Source: Acidobacteria bacterium Ga0077534
GTDB lineage: Bacteria; Acidobacteriota; Blastocatellia; Pyrinomonadales; Pyrinomonadaceae
Assembly (NCBI GenBank): GCA_001464455.1
Contig: LNEI01000018.1
Coordinates: 310,001 to 374,000 of the forward strand
Length of the DNA stretch: 64,000 nt
Reading direction: 5' to 3'
A program made the position numbers and the translations under genes. Of this stretch, positions 26,061 through 35,144 are shown in pieces. The number at the start of each line of letters is the position of its first letter. The stretch's first letter is position 1. Below the pieces are notes generated by a model. The model worked only from the letters and a program-made list of their open reading frames with translations, was not told where the DNA came from and did not search any database.

Positions 26061-26927
26061 TCAAAACTGCAAAACGACCGAGATCCACTCGCCCGAGCGT
26101 TCGATCGCGAATGGTTCTATCGCCCTTGCCTTGAGTTCGGTTTCGATCAGCGGCTGCTGCTCGGCGAGGATGCCGGAAAGTATGAGGGTCGAGCGTGTTT
26201 TTGCCAGCAGCAGGTCAAGTATCGGCACGATGACATCGATGGTGAGGTTGGCGAAGACGAGATCGTAGACCGGAGCATCGGCGGCGAGCGGGCCTTCGGC
26301 AAATTCGATCCAATCTGTCTCATTCAGGACGGCATTTTCGCGGGCGATCTTTACGGAATCGACGTCAGTGTCGCAAGCGTAGATCGTTTTTGCCCCGAGT
26401 TTCGCGGCCGCGATGGCGAGGATGCCAGTACCGGTCCCCACGTCGAGCACCGTTTGGCCCGGGCGATACATTTCGCCGCAGGCTTTGAGGCAAAGCTTCG
26501 TCGTATCGTGGGTTCCGGTGCCGAATGCCATGTTCGGCTCGATGCGGATGACGATCTTGTCGGTCTCGGTGACAGTTTCCCACGGCGGGGCGATGATAAA
26601 GCGGCCTATCTCGGTCGCCTTCCAATGCTTTTTCCACTCGGCGAGCCAGTCCTGGTCAGCGACCTCATAAACACTGACGTCGCTGATCACATCCACACCA
26701 AATCCGTACACCGACAGAGCGTTTTCCATTGCCGCCATGACCTGTTCGGCCGCGATCTCGTGCGAAAAATAGCCCTTCACAACCGTCTCGGCGTCAGGCA
26801 AGCGTTTGCCGAGCAGATCTATCTCCGTCCCGTCCGCTCCCGCCTGGTCCAGAGCGAATTCGACCGCCTCAGTCGCTGCGGAACTGACCGTTACGGCCGC
26901 CGCGTACCATTTTTTAGTTGTATCCAT
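26061..26927 (-). CDS. prmA: Ribosomal protein L11 methyltransferase
   Basis: A 288-residue S-adenosylmethionine enzyme that trimethylates ribosomal protein L11. An N-terminal L11-recognition domain (to about 110) is followed by the WKATEIGRFIIAPPWE linker. The MTase core is IEPNMAFGTGTHDTTKLCL, then VLDVGTGTGILAIAAAKLGA, and the catalytic-region motif VFANLTIDVIVP. The length is normal. It is transcribed away from the small membrane-protein gene and preceded by no operon partner. Confidence 0.93.
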   Translation of the reverse strand: MDTTKKWYAAAVTVSSAATEAVEFALDQAGADGTEIDLLGKRLPDAETVVKGYFSHEIAAEQVMAAMENALSVYGFGVDVISDVSVYEVADQDWLAEWKKHWKATEIGRFIIAPPWETVTETDKIVIRIEPNMAFGTGTHDTTKLCLKACGEMYRPGQTVLDVGTGTGILAIAAAKLGAKTIYACDTDVDSVKIARENAVLNETDWIEFAEGPLAADAPVYDLVFANLTIDVIVPILDLLLAKTRSTLILSGILAEQQPLIETELKARAIEPFAIERSGEWISVVLQF

Positions 26928-27019
26928 CAGTAAGATCTACCGTTATGCAATCTGGCGAACAACCGCCGCCCCGGTCCCTATGCCAAGATTATCGCAGTAA
27001 ACGTGCAAATAGGAGAATT

Positions 27020-27142
27020 ATGGAAGGTCCACTTCGCGGAATCATCGCCGGAATCGCCGCATGGAAGCTCGGCGGCGGCTGTTTGTCGACGATCGTCATC
27101 TTTTTGATCGTGTTTTATCTGCTCGGGTTCGTCCGCTGCTAG
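27020..27142 (+). CDS. 40-residue single-span membrane protein
   Basis: A very short gene (MEGPLRGIIAGIAAWKLGGG, then CLSTIVIFLIVFYLLGFVRC) with AGGAGA 5-6 nt before the ATG, a strong ribosome site. The C-terminal half is a membrane helix ending in Cys, and the N-terminal half is Gly/Ala-rich. The function is unknown. A good ribosome site and a clean stop make it a plausible real gene. It is followed directly by the 21-bp tandem array. Confidence 0.6.
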   Translation: MEGPLRGIIAGIAAWKLGGGCLSTIVIFLIVFYLLGFVRC

Positions 27143-27182
27143 GTTTAGGCACACAATTTTGATTCAACCTACTGATGTGAGA

Positions 27183-27592
27183 CCTTGGGGCAACTCGCTG
27201 AGGCTTTGGGCAGCTTTCTGGGGCCTCAACCCGCAGGAGTGAGGACAATTTTCCGAGGGTTTTGGCCAACTTGGCCGGGAGTTTGGTCTACTTTTCTGGG
27301 AGTTTAAAGAACTTTGCCGGGAGTTTCCCCAATTTTGCTGGGAGTTTGGGCTACTTTGCCGGGAGTTTCCCCAACTTTGCTGGGAGTTTGGGCTACTTTG
27401 CTGGGAGTTTCCCCAACTTGGCTGGGAGTTTAAAGAACTTTGCCGGGAGTTTCCCTAACTTTGCTGGGAGTTTCGGCTACTATGCCGGGAGTTTCCCCAA
27501 CTTTGCTGGGAGTTTGGGCTACTTGGCCGGGAGTTTCCCCAACTTTGCTGGGAGTTTGGGCTACTTGGGCGGGAGTTTGGGCAAGTTCATGG
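27183..27592. repeat. 21-bp tandem repeat array (15 clean units plus degenerate leading units)
   Basis: GGGAGTTT recurs exactly every 21 bp from 27277 to 27571 (15 occurrences). Units alternate mainly between GGGAGTTTCCCCAACTTTGC and GGGAGTTTGGGCTACTTTGC types, giving a 42-bp super-period. Weaker units extend upstream to about 27183. Because 21 is a multiple of three the plus strand stays open and would read as FAGSFPN/LAGSLGY heptapeptides. That frame starts with TTG, has no ribosome site and runs antisense into era, so it is treated as non-coding. Confidence 0.8.
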
Positions 27593-27620
27593 GGAAAAAC
27601 CGCATTCTAACTACGAACAC

Positions 27621-28520
27621 CTACTCCCTGATCCCGATCTCGTCGAGATCGCGCTCACGGTTGCGCCAATCCTCGACGACTTTGACGAATAATTTGAGAA
27701 ACACCTTCTTGCCGAGCAGATTTTCGATGTCATGACGGGCCTTTGTGCCGATATCCTTGATCCGGGCGCCCATTTTGCCGATAACGATCTTTTTCTGCGA
27801 CGCCCTTTCGACATAGATCGCACAGAAGATGGTCGTCAACTCGGGGTCGGTCTCGTCAAAGACCTCGGTTATCACGGCGGTGACGTACGGGATCTCTTCG
27901 CCGGTCGTCTGCAGGATCTTTTCGCGGACCAACTCGGAGACGATGCTCCTCAGCGGCTGGTCGGTCATCTCGTCTTCGCTAAAGATCGCCTCGCCCGTCG
28001 GCAGATGCTTCACGATCTGATCGAGCAAGGTGTCGATCGCCTCGCCCTTGAGCGCGGAAACCGGAATGATCTCGGCAAAGCCGTACTCGTTCGAATAAAG
28101 TTCGATGAGCGGCAGCAGATTTCCCTTCTCTTTGATCTTATCGACCTTGTTAAGGACGAGGATCGCGGGCTTTTCCGACTGCTTGACGAGCTCCAGCACA
28201 AAGCGGTCGCCGTTTCCCGTCGAAACGCTCGCGTCACGCATCAGCACCAGCAGATCGACCGACAGGATCGCGTCGTGAACAGCCGCCATCATCCGCCTGT
28301 TGAGCAAATGTCCCGGCTTGTGGACGCCCGGCGTGTCCACAAAAACGATCTGCCCGTCGTCCCGGGTCACAATTCCCTGAATGCGGTGCCGCGTCGTCTG
28401 CGGTTTATTCGAAACCGCCGCGATCTTTTCACCGACCAGACGGTTCAGCAGCGTGGATTTCCCGGCATTCGGCCGGCCAATGAGCGCGACGTAGCCGCTT
28501 TTGTAGTCGTTATCTGACAT
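27621..28520 (-). CDS. era: GTPase Era
   Basis: A 299-residue GTPase that binds 16S rRNA and assists 30S subunit assembly. G1 is GRPNAGKST (15-23), the DTPGVHKPGH motif is G3, NKVDK is G4 and SALKGE is G5. The C-terminal KH domain is visible (KIVIGKMGARIKDIGTKARHDIENLL). The length is standard. Downstream of its stop lies the 21-bp tandem array, and upstream a hairpin separates it from the TPR gene. Confidence 0.95.
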   Translation of the reverse strand: MSDNDYKSGYVALIGRPNAGKSTLLNRLVGEKIAAVSNKPQTTRHRIQGIVTRDDGQIVFVDTPGVHKPGHLLNRRMMAAVHDAILSVDLLVLMRDASVSTGNGDRFVLELVKQSEKPAILVLNKVDKIKEKGNLLPLIELYSNEYGFAEIIPVSALKGEAIDTLLDQIVKHLPTGEAIFSEDEMTDQPLRSIVSELVREKILQTTGEEIPYVTAVITEVFDETDPELTTIFCAIYVERASQKKIVIGKMGARIKDIGTKARHDIENLLGKKVFLKLFVKVVEDWRNRERDLDEIGIRE

Positions 28521-28567
28521 TGATTAGAAGTTAACAGAGTTTGATCGGAATGTGGAACGCATGAAGA

Positions 28568-28599
28568 AGCCCGCACGAAGCAACGGCTCCGTGCGGGCT
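28568..28599 (-). terminator. Hairpin terminator (AAGCCCGC family) after the TPR gene
   Basis: AGCCCGCACG (28568-28577) and CGTGCGGGCT (28590-28599) pair perfectly with a 12-nt loop. On the minus strand it is followed by TTCTTC, as expected for termination of the TPR gene before era. It is a short member of the same repeat family as 20389-20495. Confidence 0.6.
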
Positions 28600-28634
28600 G
28601 TAAATTTTGCGAGAAGAACTCCGGGCGACCCCGT

Positions 28635-30431
28635 CTACTGCTTGATGAGCCTCGCCTTTGCGTCCAGCGCCTCTTTGAATCCACCGCCGCGGACATCCTC
28701 GAGCTTGATCGCCAGGTCGTAGAGCTGGATCGCCGAGCCATTGTCGTTGCTGTGCTCGTATATGCGGCCAAGCGCAACGTAGGTGAGCGAGAGCAACGCC
28801 CTGTCCGTCGTCGGCCCGGCATTCTTCAAAACCTCTACGTAGGCGTTCTTCGCGGCCAGCAGCTTCTTTGCCTGCTCTTCGGGGTCCTGGATCGCCACCG
28901 CTTCGAGCCCTGCGACGCGGCCGATGTTGAAGTGGATACGCGGCTCTTTCGGGTTTGCCGCCAGCAACTGCCTGAGATCGGCATTTGCCTTGGCGTAATC
29001 TTTTGCGTTGATCAGGTTCTGGATCGCCAAGAGCTTCGTGGTCACCGGATTCTCCGCCGTCATCAGGCGGTCGTCAGGATTATTCTTGCGCTCCTCCCGA
29101 GCGGCGAGTGCACGCTTGCGAGCGTCAGCGGTGGAAGCGAGGCGGTTAGATTCCTTTGCGGGGTCAAATGCCGCGAGCATGTCCTTCATCGAAGCGGCGA
29201 TATCGAAACCAGAATCCTCGATCCCCTTCAACTGCTCGGCAAAATAGAATGAAAGAACCGCACCCTTCTCGTAATCCTCGTACAGCCGCTGCAGCGACTC
29301 GTCGGCGAGCGAACGCTTGTAGGCTTCGAGTTCCTCGGAAAGCTTTCTTTTCTCAGTGTCATCCTTAAGCGTCGTTATCTTTTCGCGAGATAGGTCCGTC
29401 GCGATCCGCAGCCGGGCATACTCAGCCTGTTTGATATCGGCCGCCGCCACGAGTGAACGCGTCACCGCGAGAAATACATCCGGCGTTATCGAGGGATCGA
29501 CCTTTCTTCTCTCATCGAGAGCGGGTTTCGCCCAGGCTCTCACCGGCGCAAGCTCTCTGGCATTTGCGAGAACCAGCGGATCGATGACAAATTGCAGAAA
29601 AGCACGCCGAACCTCCGAGAATGAGAGATCCGTATCGGGCGGAACGATCGCGTAGTAGTCATCGCGAATGTTTACAAAGTTGATGGTCTGTCTCGCCGCT
29701 AGTTTTTCGGGCACGAGGAAGAATCGCCGTTCGTTCTCACGCGTTTCGATCTTCTGGATCGGGGCTCCTTTGCCGGCTTTTTGTGCCTGGGTAACTATCT
29801 TCTCCGCGTAAACCAGCCGCGGGCGGGTGTTGAGATAGCCGAGCAGATCGCTGACCATCTCGCGGGCCGAACGCCTGAGAACAGCGTCCGAATCCGCCTG
29901 GTACTGCTTCGCGATCGTGTCGAGTCGCGGGCCGATCGACGATTTGCGATAAAACTCGCGTACGAGCGGAGCAAAATCCAGCACATCGAGCAGCGGCCCC
30001 GGCAGATCGTTCGTGATTACGGGATCGTTAAGCTCCGGAACGGGCGTTAGCGTGTATGCCATCGACATAAACGGAGCGATCAGCTCGGCGTCAGTCGCGT
30101 TTGGCCGGGTTCGCTTGTACTGTGAGACAAAAAGCGAGATCTTGCGTCGGAGCTCAACGTCCTGCGGGACGGAATCCTTGAGGAGCTGGTCCTTCAGCAG
30201 CTGCTCGCGAAACTCGGCGCCTCTTGCCGAAAGCGGCGTGTTGATCACCTTCTCTTCAACGCCCGCAGCATTTCTCTGCGTCGCCATCTCGAGCGCCGAC
30301 AAAACTACTATCAAACGCTTGTCCGGCTCGATCCGAACACCGTAATTCAACAGGTCGAAACTAGCGGGAACCTGACCAAAGGCCCCAACAGCCAAGAACA
30401 AAACTAGTACCAGCGAAAAGAAACGAAACAT
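28635..30431 (-). CDS. Secreted TPR-containing protein
   Basis: A 598-residue exported protein with a signal peptide (MFRFFSLVLVLFLAVGAFGQ). The long middle is helical and of unknown type. The C-terminal third holds tetratricopeptide-like helices (NAKDYAKANADLRQLLAANPKEPRIHFNIGRV, YVALGRIYEHSNDNGSAIQLYDLAIKLE). ATG 30431 is chosen because it begins the signal peptide. No enzymatic motif is recognised. TPR regions usually mediate protein contacts. It is monocistronic by position. Confidence 0.65.
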   Translation of the reverse strand: MFRFFSLVLVLFLAVGAFGQVPASFDLLNYGVRIEPDKRLIVVLSALEMATQRNAAGVEEKVINTPLSARGAEFREQLLKDQLLKDSVPQDVELRRKISLFVSQYKRTRPNATDAELIAPFMSMAYTLTPVPELNDPVITNDLPGPLLDVLDFAPLVREFYRKSSIGPRLDTIAKQYQADSDAVLRRSAREMVSDLLGYLNTRPRLVYAEKIVTQAQKAGKGAPIQKIETRENERRFFLVPEKLAARQTINFVNIRDDYYAIVPPDTDLSFSEVRRAFLQFVIDPLVLANARELAPVRAWAKPALDERRKVDPSITPDVFLAVTRSLVAAADIKQAEYARLRIATDLSREKITTLKDDTEKRKLSEELEAYKRSLADESLQRLYEDYEKGAVLSFYFAEQLKGIEDSGFDIAASMKDMLAAFDPAKESNRLASTADARKRALAAREERKNNPDDRLMTAENPVTTKLLAIQNLINAKDYAKANADLRQLLAANPKEPRIHFNIGRVAGLEAVAIQDPEEQAKKLLAAKNAYVEVLKNAGPTTDRALLSLTYVALGRIYEHSNDNGSAIQLYDLAIKLEDVRGGGFKEALDAKARLIKQ

Positions 30432-30632
30432 CACAATTCCAATCCTAACGTATTTCAATCTAAAAAGATGAGCGCCGCACGCCGATAGATGCCCTGAATG
30501 TCAGAACCGCCTGCGTTGGCGGGGCGGCTGGCGACGGCGATACAGGAAGTCCTGACTCTTTCTAAAACGAGAAAGGACGGAGAAACAAAATGTCTATTTC
30601 CCCATCCTTTCTTAAATTTCGTCAGCGAAGCT

Positions 30633-30980
30633 CTAGTTATAGCTGGCGAGAGCCGACGGTTCGTCGTCAAAGGTGTCGAATACCGTCAGAAGCTTTGTGA
30701 TCGCGAGCAGATCCTGGATCTTCTGCGTGAGGCTGAGAAGCTTAAGCACTCCGCCCTCTTTCTTGACCGCCGTAAAGCTCGATACGAGTTCGCCGATGCC
30801 GCTCGAATCAATGTAGCCGACGCCGCCCAAGTTGAGCAGGATCTTGTTCTTGCCCTCGCCAAGCAGGCGTCGGATCGTGTTACGAAGTGCAACGCTGCCT
30901 TCGCCAATGGTTACTTTCCCTACCAGATCAAGAATCGTAACGTCGCCGGCCTGGCGTTCAGTTATAGTGATATCAGCCAT
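30633..30980 (-). CDS. STAS-domain anti-sigma factor antagonist (RsbV/SpoIIAA-like)
   Basis: A 115-residue STAS protein. The phosphorylatable Ser lies in [11 protein letters not shown] at about residue 59. The N-terminus ([16 protein letters not shown]) and C-terminal helix ([17 protein letters not shown]) fit the family. In partner-switching the unphosphorylated form binds the RsbW-like kinase and frees a sigma factor or other target. It lies 88 bp downstream of the RsbW-like gene, same strand. Confidence 0.87.
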   Translation of the reverse strand: MADITITERQAGDVTILDLVGKVTIGEGSVALRNTIRRLLGEGKNKILLNLGGVGYIDSSGIGELVSSFTAVKKEGGVLKLLSLTQKIQDLLAITKLLTVFDTFDDEPSALASYN

Positions 30981-31067
30981 TTTTCTCTCCTCGTGTCCTT
31001 AAGTTAATTGCGATAGCAAAATTTTAGTCTAATAACGCGGATAATGTCTATGTAAACATCCGAAACA

Positions 31068-31469
31068 TTATCTCTTTTTCAACATTTTGACTTTCAGGCC
31101 GCCATCGGCCGGATTTTCCCACTCGACCTCATCCATAAACGACCGCATGAAAAGGATGCCGCGGCCGTTTGCCTTGAGCAAATTTTCAGCATCGGTAGGA
31201 TCAGGAATGTCCTCTACCGAAAATCCGGTGCCGAAATCCCGGACCGTTATCTCAAACCCGTCGGGTTTGTCATGCAGCGTCAAATGAACCGTCTTCGATT
31301 CATCAAATTTGTTCCCGTGTTTCACGGCATTGGCGACCGATTCGCGGATCGCGAGGTCGACAGCAAATGTGATCTCATCACTGCAGCCGCAACTCTTAGC
31401 GTACTCGTCAGCCATCATTGCTGCTTCGTCAACCGATTCGATACGGCTTGGCAACTCTATTTGTCGCAT
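31068..31469 (-). CDS. RsbW-like serine kinase / anti-sigma factor (HATPase fold)
   Basis: A 133-residue GHKL ATPase. The N box is RESVANAVKHGNKFD, the G1 box VRDFGTGFSVED and the G2 box ANGRGILFMRSFMDEVEW. It is short, as expected for an RsbW/SpoIIAB-type kinase without extra domains. Together with the neighbouring STAS protein it forms a partner-switching module. Neither the target sigma factor nor a PP2C phosphatase gene is in the window. Confidence 0.87.
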   Translation of the reverse strand: MRQIELPSRIESVDEAAMMADEYAKSCGCSDEITFAVDLAIRESVANAVKHGNKFDESKTVHLTLHDKPDGFEITVRDFGTGFSVEDIPDPTDAENLLKANGRGILFMRSFMDEVEWENPADGGLKVKMLKKR

Positions 31470-31548
31470 AGCGAAATCAAGATATGTCTTGTAAGTTATA
31501 GGTTTACGGCATTGGCTGTCAAGACTTGAGGCTCATATTGAGGATTAG

Positions 31549-32850
31549 ATGTCGATTATCACAGTAAAACAGGCAAAATCGATCGCGGGCGTTGTCGAGC
31601 TGCCCGGGGATAAGTCCATCTCCCACCGTGCGGCAATGTTCGCAGCGATCGCCAACGGGACGACGCGGATCGAAAATTTCGCAACAAGTGCCGACTGCTC
31701 ATCCACACTCGGCTGTCTGGCCGGTTTGGGCGTTAGATTCACACGCGACGGCAACACCGTCACGGTCGAAGGCGTCGGAAAGCGAGGTTTTCATGCACCA
31801 TCCGAACAACTCGACTGTGGCAATAGCGGCACGACGATGCGGCTTATTTCCGGCATTCTCGCCGGGCAGGCTTTTGATTCCACGCTCGTGGGTGATGATT
31901 CGCTGCAGAGCCGTCCGATGAAGAGGATCATCGAACCACTCGGCCTGATGGGTTCGGTCATCCACTCGCACGAGGGCAAAGCTCCGCTCACTATCCACGG
32001 CAAAACGCCCTTGACCGCAATTAATTATCAGCCGCCGGTCGCATCTGCCCAGATAAAATCCTGCGTTTTGCTCGCCGGCCTGCACGCCGACGGGGTCACG
32101 TCGGTGATCGAGCCGGTTCAGACACGAGATCATACTGAGCGGATGCTGACGTGGTTTGGTGTCGAGGTAGCCATTGGCGAGACCGAAAGCGGCAAACACA
32201 TATCCGTCGCAGGTACGGACGAACTGTCCGCCCGCGATCTGATCGTTCCGTCAGATATTTCGTCGGCCGCGTTTTTCATGGTTGCCGCAGCGTGTCTGCC
32301 CGGTTCATCCGTGACGATGCCAAACGTCGGGCTAAATCCCTCGCGCCGCGGCGTGCTCGACGCTATGCTCGCACTGGGCGCCGATATCGAGGTCGCCGAT
32401 TCCGCAGAAAACAGTAACGAACCCATCGCGACCATCACAACCAACGGCGGCATTAGACACAGAGGTGAGCGAAATGTCCTTCGCGGAGACATAATCGCAA
32501 ACCTGATCGACGAGGTGCCGATCCTTGCGATCCTGGGAACGCAGCTCGAAGGCGGGCTTGAGATCCGCGATGCGTCGGAACTTCGCGTCAAAGAATCGGA
32601 TCGGATCGCAACCGTCGTAAATAATCTCAGGAAAATGGGGGCAATGGTCGAGGAATTTCCGGACGGCCTACACGTCTCTCGCTCAGAGCTGCACGGGGCT
32701 GAGATCGAATCGCATCACGACCACCGCATCGCGATGGCTTTCGCCGTAGCCGGGCTTCTTGCGAGCGGCGAAACGACCATCCACGGAGCAGAAGCCGCCG
32801 ACGTTTCGTTCCCCGGCTTTTTCGAAACGCTCCGATCTGTCGTATCTTAG
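31549..32850 (+). CDS. aroA: 3-phosphoshikimate 1-carboxyvinyltransferase (EPSP synthase)
   Basis: A 433-residue enzyme that joins shikimate-3-phosphate and phosphoenolpyruvate. Diagnostic motifs are LPGDKSISHRA near residue 17, DCGNSGTTMRL near 90, RPMKRIIEPL, the RVKESDRI block and the C-terminal DHRIAMAFAVAG. The length is normal. It is followed by aroK on the same strand about 110 bp later, so the two consecutive-step enzymes are probably co-expressed. aroDE lies 20 kb upstream. Confidence 0.95.
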   Translation: MSIITVKQAKSIAGVVELPGDKSISHRAAMFAAIANGTTRIENFATSADCSSTLGCLAGLGVRFTRDGNTVTVEGVGKRGFHAPSEQLDCGNSGTTMRLISGILAGQAFDSTLVGDDSLQSRPMKRIIEPLGLMGSVIHSHEGKAPLTIHGKTPLTAINYQPPVASAQIKSCVLLAGLHADGVTSVIEPVQTRDHTERMLTWFGVEVAIGETESGKHISVAGTDELSARDLIVPSDISSAAFFMVAAACLPGSSVTMPNVGLNPSRRGVLDAMLALGADIEVADSAENSNEPIATITTNGGIRHRGERNVLRGDIIANLIDEVPILAILGTQLEGGLEIRDASELRVKESDRIATVVNNLRKMGAMVEEFPDGLHVSRSELHGAEIESHHDHRIAMAFAVAGLLASGETTIHGAEAADVSFPGFFETLRSVVS

Positions 32851-32960
32851 CAAACAAGTCAGAACCACCTGCGTAAGCGGGTGGCTTGAACTCTCGGATC
32901 GGAGCAGTCGGACCGGAAATTACGACTTTCGCCCTGTTGCAGACACTTCTGACAGACCAA

Positions 32961-33476
32961 ATGAACAACGGTGCACGAATAGCTTTGACGGGTTTTATGG
33001 GCGTTGGGAAATCCAGCGTAGCCCGGCATCTGTCGCACATGCTCAAATGCCGCCGCGTCGATCTCGATCACGTAATAGAGGTTCGAGAGCGCCGACGGAT
33101 CGTCGAGATAATCGATGCCGACGGCATCGACCGCTACCGCGAGATCGAAACGCACTATCTCGAGCACGTACTAGCCGAACCTTCCACACAGATCCTGTCG
33201 CTCGGCGGTGGAACGTGGACCGTGGAGCAGAACCGCGAGATGCTGAAGGCAAGCTCCTACACCACCGTCTGGCTCGAGGCTACCTTTGAGCATTGCTGGA
33301 TGAATATCTCGCATTCAAAGAAGGACCGGCCGCTCGCCAGAAATAAGCAAGCTGCCCTGAAGCTCTTCGAAGAAAGGCAAAAGGTCTACTGCCTTGCCGA
33401 CTGGCATGTCATCATCCGCCCCGACTACAGCTCCTACGACGTCGCCGCCAAGATAGCGGATGAAATATTTTCCTGA
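32961..33476 (+). CDS. aroK: Shikimate kinase
   Basis: A 171-residue kinase that phosphorylates shikimate, the step before AroA. It has the P-loop GFMGVGKSS, a shikimate-contact region DLDHVIE and the LGGGTW motif. ATG 32961 is chosen because it leads directly into the beta strand before the P-loop; an upstream frame opening adds 25 unlikely residues. The lid region (RPLARN) is present. Confidence 0.9.
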   Translation: MNNGARIALTGFMGVGKSSVARHLSHMLKCRRVDLDHVIEVRERRRIVEIIDADGIDRYREIETHYLEHVLAEPSTQILSLGGGTWTVEQNREMLKASSYTTVWLEATFEHCWMNISHSKKDRPLARNKQAALKLFEERQKVYCLADWHVIIRPDYSSYDVAAKIADEIFS

Positions 33477-33649
33477 ATTCGCGATTTTCCTATTGCCAAA
33501 AACCAGCGGCGCAATCAATAATTACATCACTAAATAATTTAGTACGGCCTGCGGTATTAATGGCCGAATTCTGTTAATTAGAACGAGCGCAACTGATGCG
33601 CCCGACAAGTTGTAAACCAAAATAATATACCGATCTTTCGGGAGGAAAA

Positions 33650-34144
33650 ATGAAAGTTAAAGTTTTTACAGTTCTAACTTTGGCCTGTGCCCTGTTCATG
33701 ATGGCGTGCGGCAAGAGCGATGCCGATCTGCAGAAAGCGGCCATGGATAAGCTTACCGCTGAAAAGGTAACCGGCGTGACGGTTGCCGTCAAAGACGGTG
33801 TGGCTACACTCAGCGGCGAAGTCGCTGACGCCACTGTCAAGGGTAAGGCAGAGGCCGCTGTCAAAAGCGTGGAAGGGATCAAATCGGTCGATGTTGCCAA
33901 GCTGACAACCAAACCACTGCCAACCCCGCCGCCGCCGTCACCTGACAAAATGATCGAAGGCACGGTAAACGAAGCTATCAAGAAGCTCGGCCTTACTGGA
34001 GCCAACATTACCGTTACAGTTAGCGGCGGTGTGATCACCCTAACTGGCGATGTCGCAAAAGCTGACCTGACCAAGGTCATGCAAGCGGCGAACGAAGCGA
34101 AAGGTAATGCTACAAAGGTCGAAAACAAGCTAACCGTCAAATAG
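33650..34144 (+). CDS. Lipoprotein with two BON domains
   Basis: A 164-residue exported protein with a lipobox (MMAC, Cys at about 20). Two BON-like modules follow, each with the V.DGV.TLSG strand pattern (VAVKDGVATLSGEVAD, ITVTVSGGVITLTGDV), joined by a Pro-rich hinge (PLPTPPPPSPD). BON domains bind phospholipid surfaces, so a periplasmic membrane-stability role is inferred. The GGGAGG ribosome site is strong. A LysM protein gene follows 20 bp later. Confidence 0.82.
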   Translation: MKVKVFTVLTLACALFMMACGKSDADLQKAAMDKLTAEKVTGVTVAVKDGVATLSGEVADATVKGKAEAAVKSVEGIKSVDVAKLTTKPLPTPPPPSPDKMIEGTVNEAIKKLGLTGANITVTVSGGVITLTGDVAKADLTKVMQAANEAKGNATKVENKLTVK

Positions 34145-34163
34145 GCTAGGGTAGGAGGAAACA

Positions 34164-34538
34164 ATGTCACTACAAGAAAAATATTTAACACTTCTAGAAC
34201 TCGCCAATGCCAACGGAACCAGCTATGAGCTGAGCGAAGGCGACGGAGTTCTGCACGTCAATGGGTCGGCTCCAAGCGAAGAGGCAAAAGCCGAACTGTG
34301 GGCCGAATACGAACGTCTCGATCCGGAATACCGCGCGGGCGATCTCATCCTGAACATCACGACAGGAGCGGGCGATGCCGGCGGCGGTGCGAATACCTAC
34401 ACCGTCGAGTCAGGCGACAGCCTCTCGAAGATCGGCTCCCAATACGGCATCCCCTGGAAAGCCATCTGGGACGCCAACCGCGACATCCTCAAGGATCCGG
34501 ATAAAATTTACCCGGGCCAGGAACTGAAGATTCCCTAA
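34164..34538 (+). CDS. LysM domain-containing protein
   Basis: A 124-residue protein with an N-terminal helical region (ELANANGTSYELSEGDGVLHVNG) and a C-terminal LysM (YTVESGDSLSKIGSQYG...WDANRDILKDPDKIYPGQELKIP). LysM binds N-acetylglucosamine polymers such as peptidoglycan. No signal peptide is visible. The BON-plus-LysM layout resembles YgaU/LysM-BON proteins split over two genes. The operon ends at a strong terminator. Confidence 0.85.
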   Translation: MSLQEKYLTLLELANANGTSYELSEGDGVLHVNGSAPSEEAKAELWAEYERLDPEYRAGDLILNITTGAGDAGGGANTYTVESGDSLSKIGSQYGIPWKAIWDANRDILKDPDKIYPGQELKIP

Positions 34539-34561
34539 ACGGAACTTTTTCCCGCATCGCG

Positions 34562-34612
34562 AATGCACTCTGGATAGATCATTTTCACGGTCTTTCCAGA
34601 GTGCATTTTCCT
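34562..34612 (+). terminator. Intrinsic terminator after the BON-LysM operon
   Basis: Perfect 13-bp arms AATGCACTCTGGA (34562-34574) and TCCAGAGTGCATT (34595-34607) are followed by TTCCTTTCT. The convergent arsR-like gene ends 25 bp further on. Confidence 0.8.
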
Positions 34613-34636
34613 TTCTGCAAGGGTCTGAAAACAGGC

Positions 34637-34960
34637 TCATGAGTCAAGATCACGCTTCAGATCAGTCAAGATCTCGACCGACGGCGACGCATATTTGTTG
34701 ATCCATCGGTCGTAGATCTCGCGGATCGGGACGGCGTCGAGGTAGTTCCAGCGGTATTTCCCTTCTTTTTTTACGATCACGAGCCCTGCTTTTTCTAGGA
34801 CGCCGAGGTGCTGCATTACGGTGCAGCGGTCGAGTTCGGCGAAATGAGCGCAGATGTCGCCGGTCGTTTTTCGTTCATCCTTTAACAGGTCAAGTATCTC
34901 GCGGCGGCGGCTGTCCGCTAGCGCCTTGTAAACGAGATCGGGATTTTTTTCTCTTGACAT
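34637..34960 (-). CDS. ArsR-family winged-helix transcription regulator
   Basis: A 107-residue repressor-type protein. The winged helix is visible as LADSRRREILDLLKDERKTTGDICAHFAELDRCTVMQHLGVLEKAGLVIVKKEGKYRWNYL. No metal-binding ELCVCDL motif is present, so it is not a metal sensor. It belongs to the group of regulators paired with SRPBCC (AHSA1) proteins, and such a gene diverges from it here. A perfect 18-bp palindrome covers the start codon edge and suggests autoregulation. Confidence 0.85.
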   Translation of the reverse strand: MSREKNPDLVYKALADSRRREILDLLKDERKTTGDICAHFAELDRCTVMQHLGVLEKAGLVIVKKEGKYRWNYLDAVPIREIYDRWINKYASPSVEILTDLKRDLDS

Positions 34961-34977
34961 GTTATAAAATTATAACA
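34960..34977. promoter_or_regulatory. Palindromic operator overlapping the arsR-like promoter
   Basis: TGTTATAA-AA-TTATAACA is a perfect inverted repeat touching the start codon. On the minus strand it contains TATAAT about 8 nt before the ATG, so the transcript may be leaderless and directly blocked by a protein bound at the palindrome. Confidence 0.6.
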
Positions 34978-35144
34978 TATACTCAGCGCTCGGCAAATCA
35001 ATGTGAAAAGAATGTCGTGAATACAAAAATCTGATCTTCTCTGTGGTCTCCGTGTCTTACCTCAGTGCTCTCAGTGTTAAATACTTTCTTAACCCAGAGG
35101 CCGCTGAGCTAAGACACAGAGGTCTCAGAGCAAAAGGAGCAATT

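Noticed and set aside
25923-26933. 336-codon plus-strand frame antisense to prmA
   Set aside because: prmA on the minus strand has all family motifs; the antisense frame shows no homology-like pattern.
27183-27592. CRISPR array
   Set aside because: The units are contiguous 21-mers without spacers.
27262-27735. 157-residue plus-strand frame over the 21-bp tandem array (repeating FAGSFPN)
   Set aside because: It begins with TTG, lacks a ribosome site, continues antisense into era, and stays open only because the unit is a multiple of three.
31040-31072. Hairpin GATAATGT...ACATTATC as terminator of the RsbW-like gene
   Set aside because: It overlaps the gene's last codons and the T-run lies on the wrong strand.
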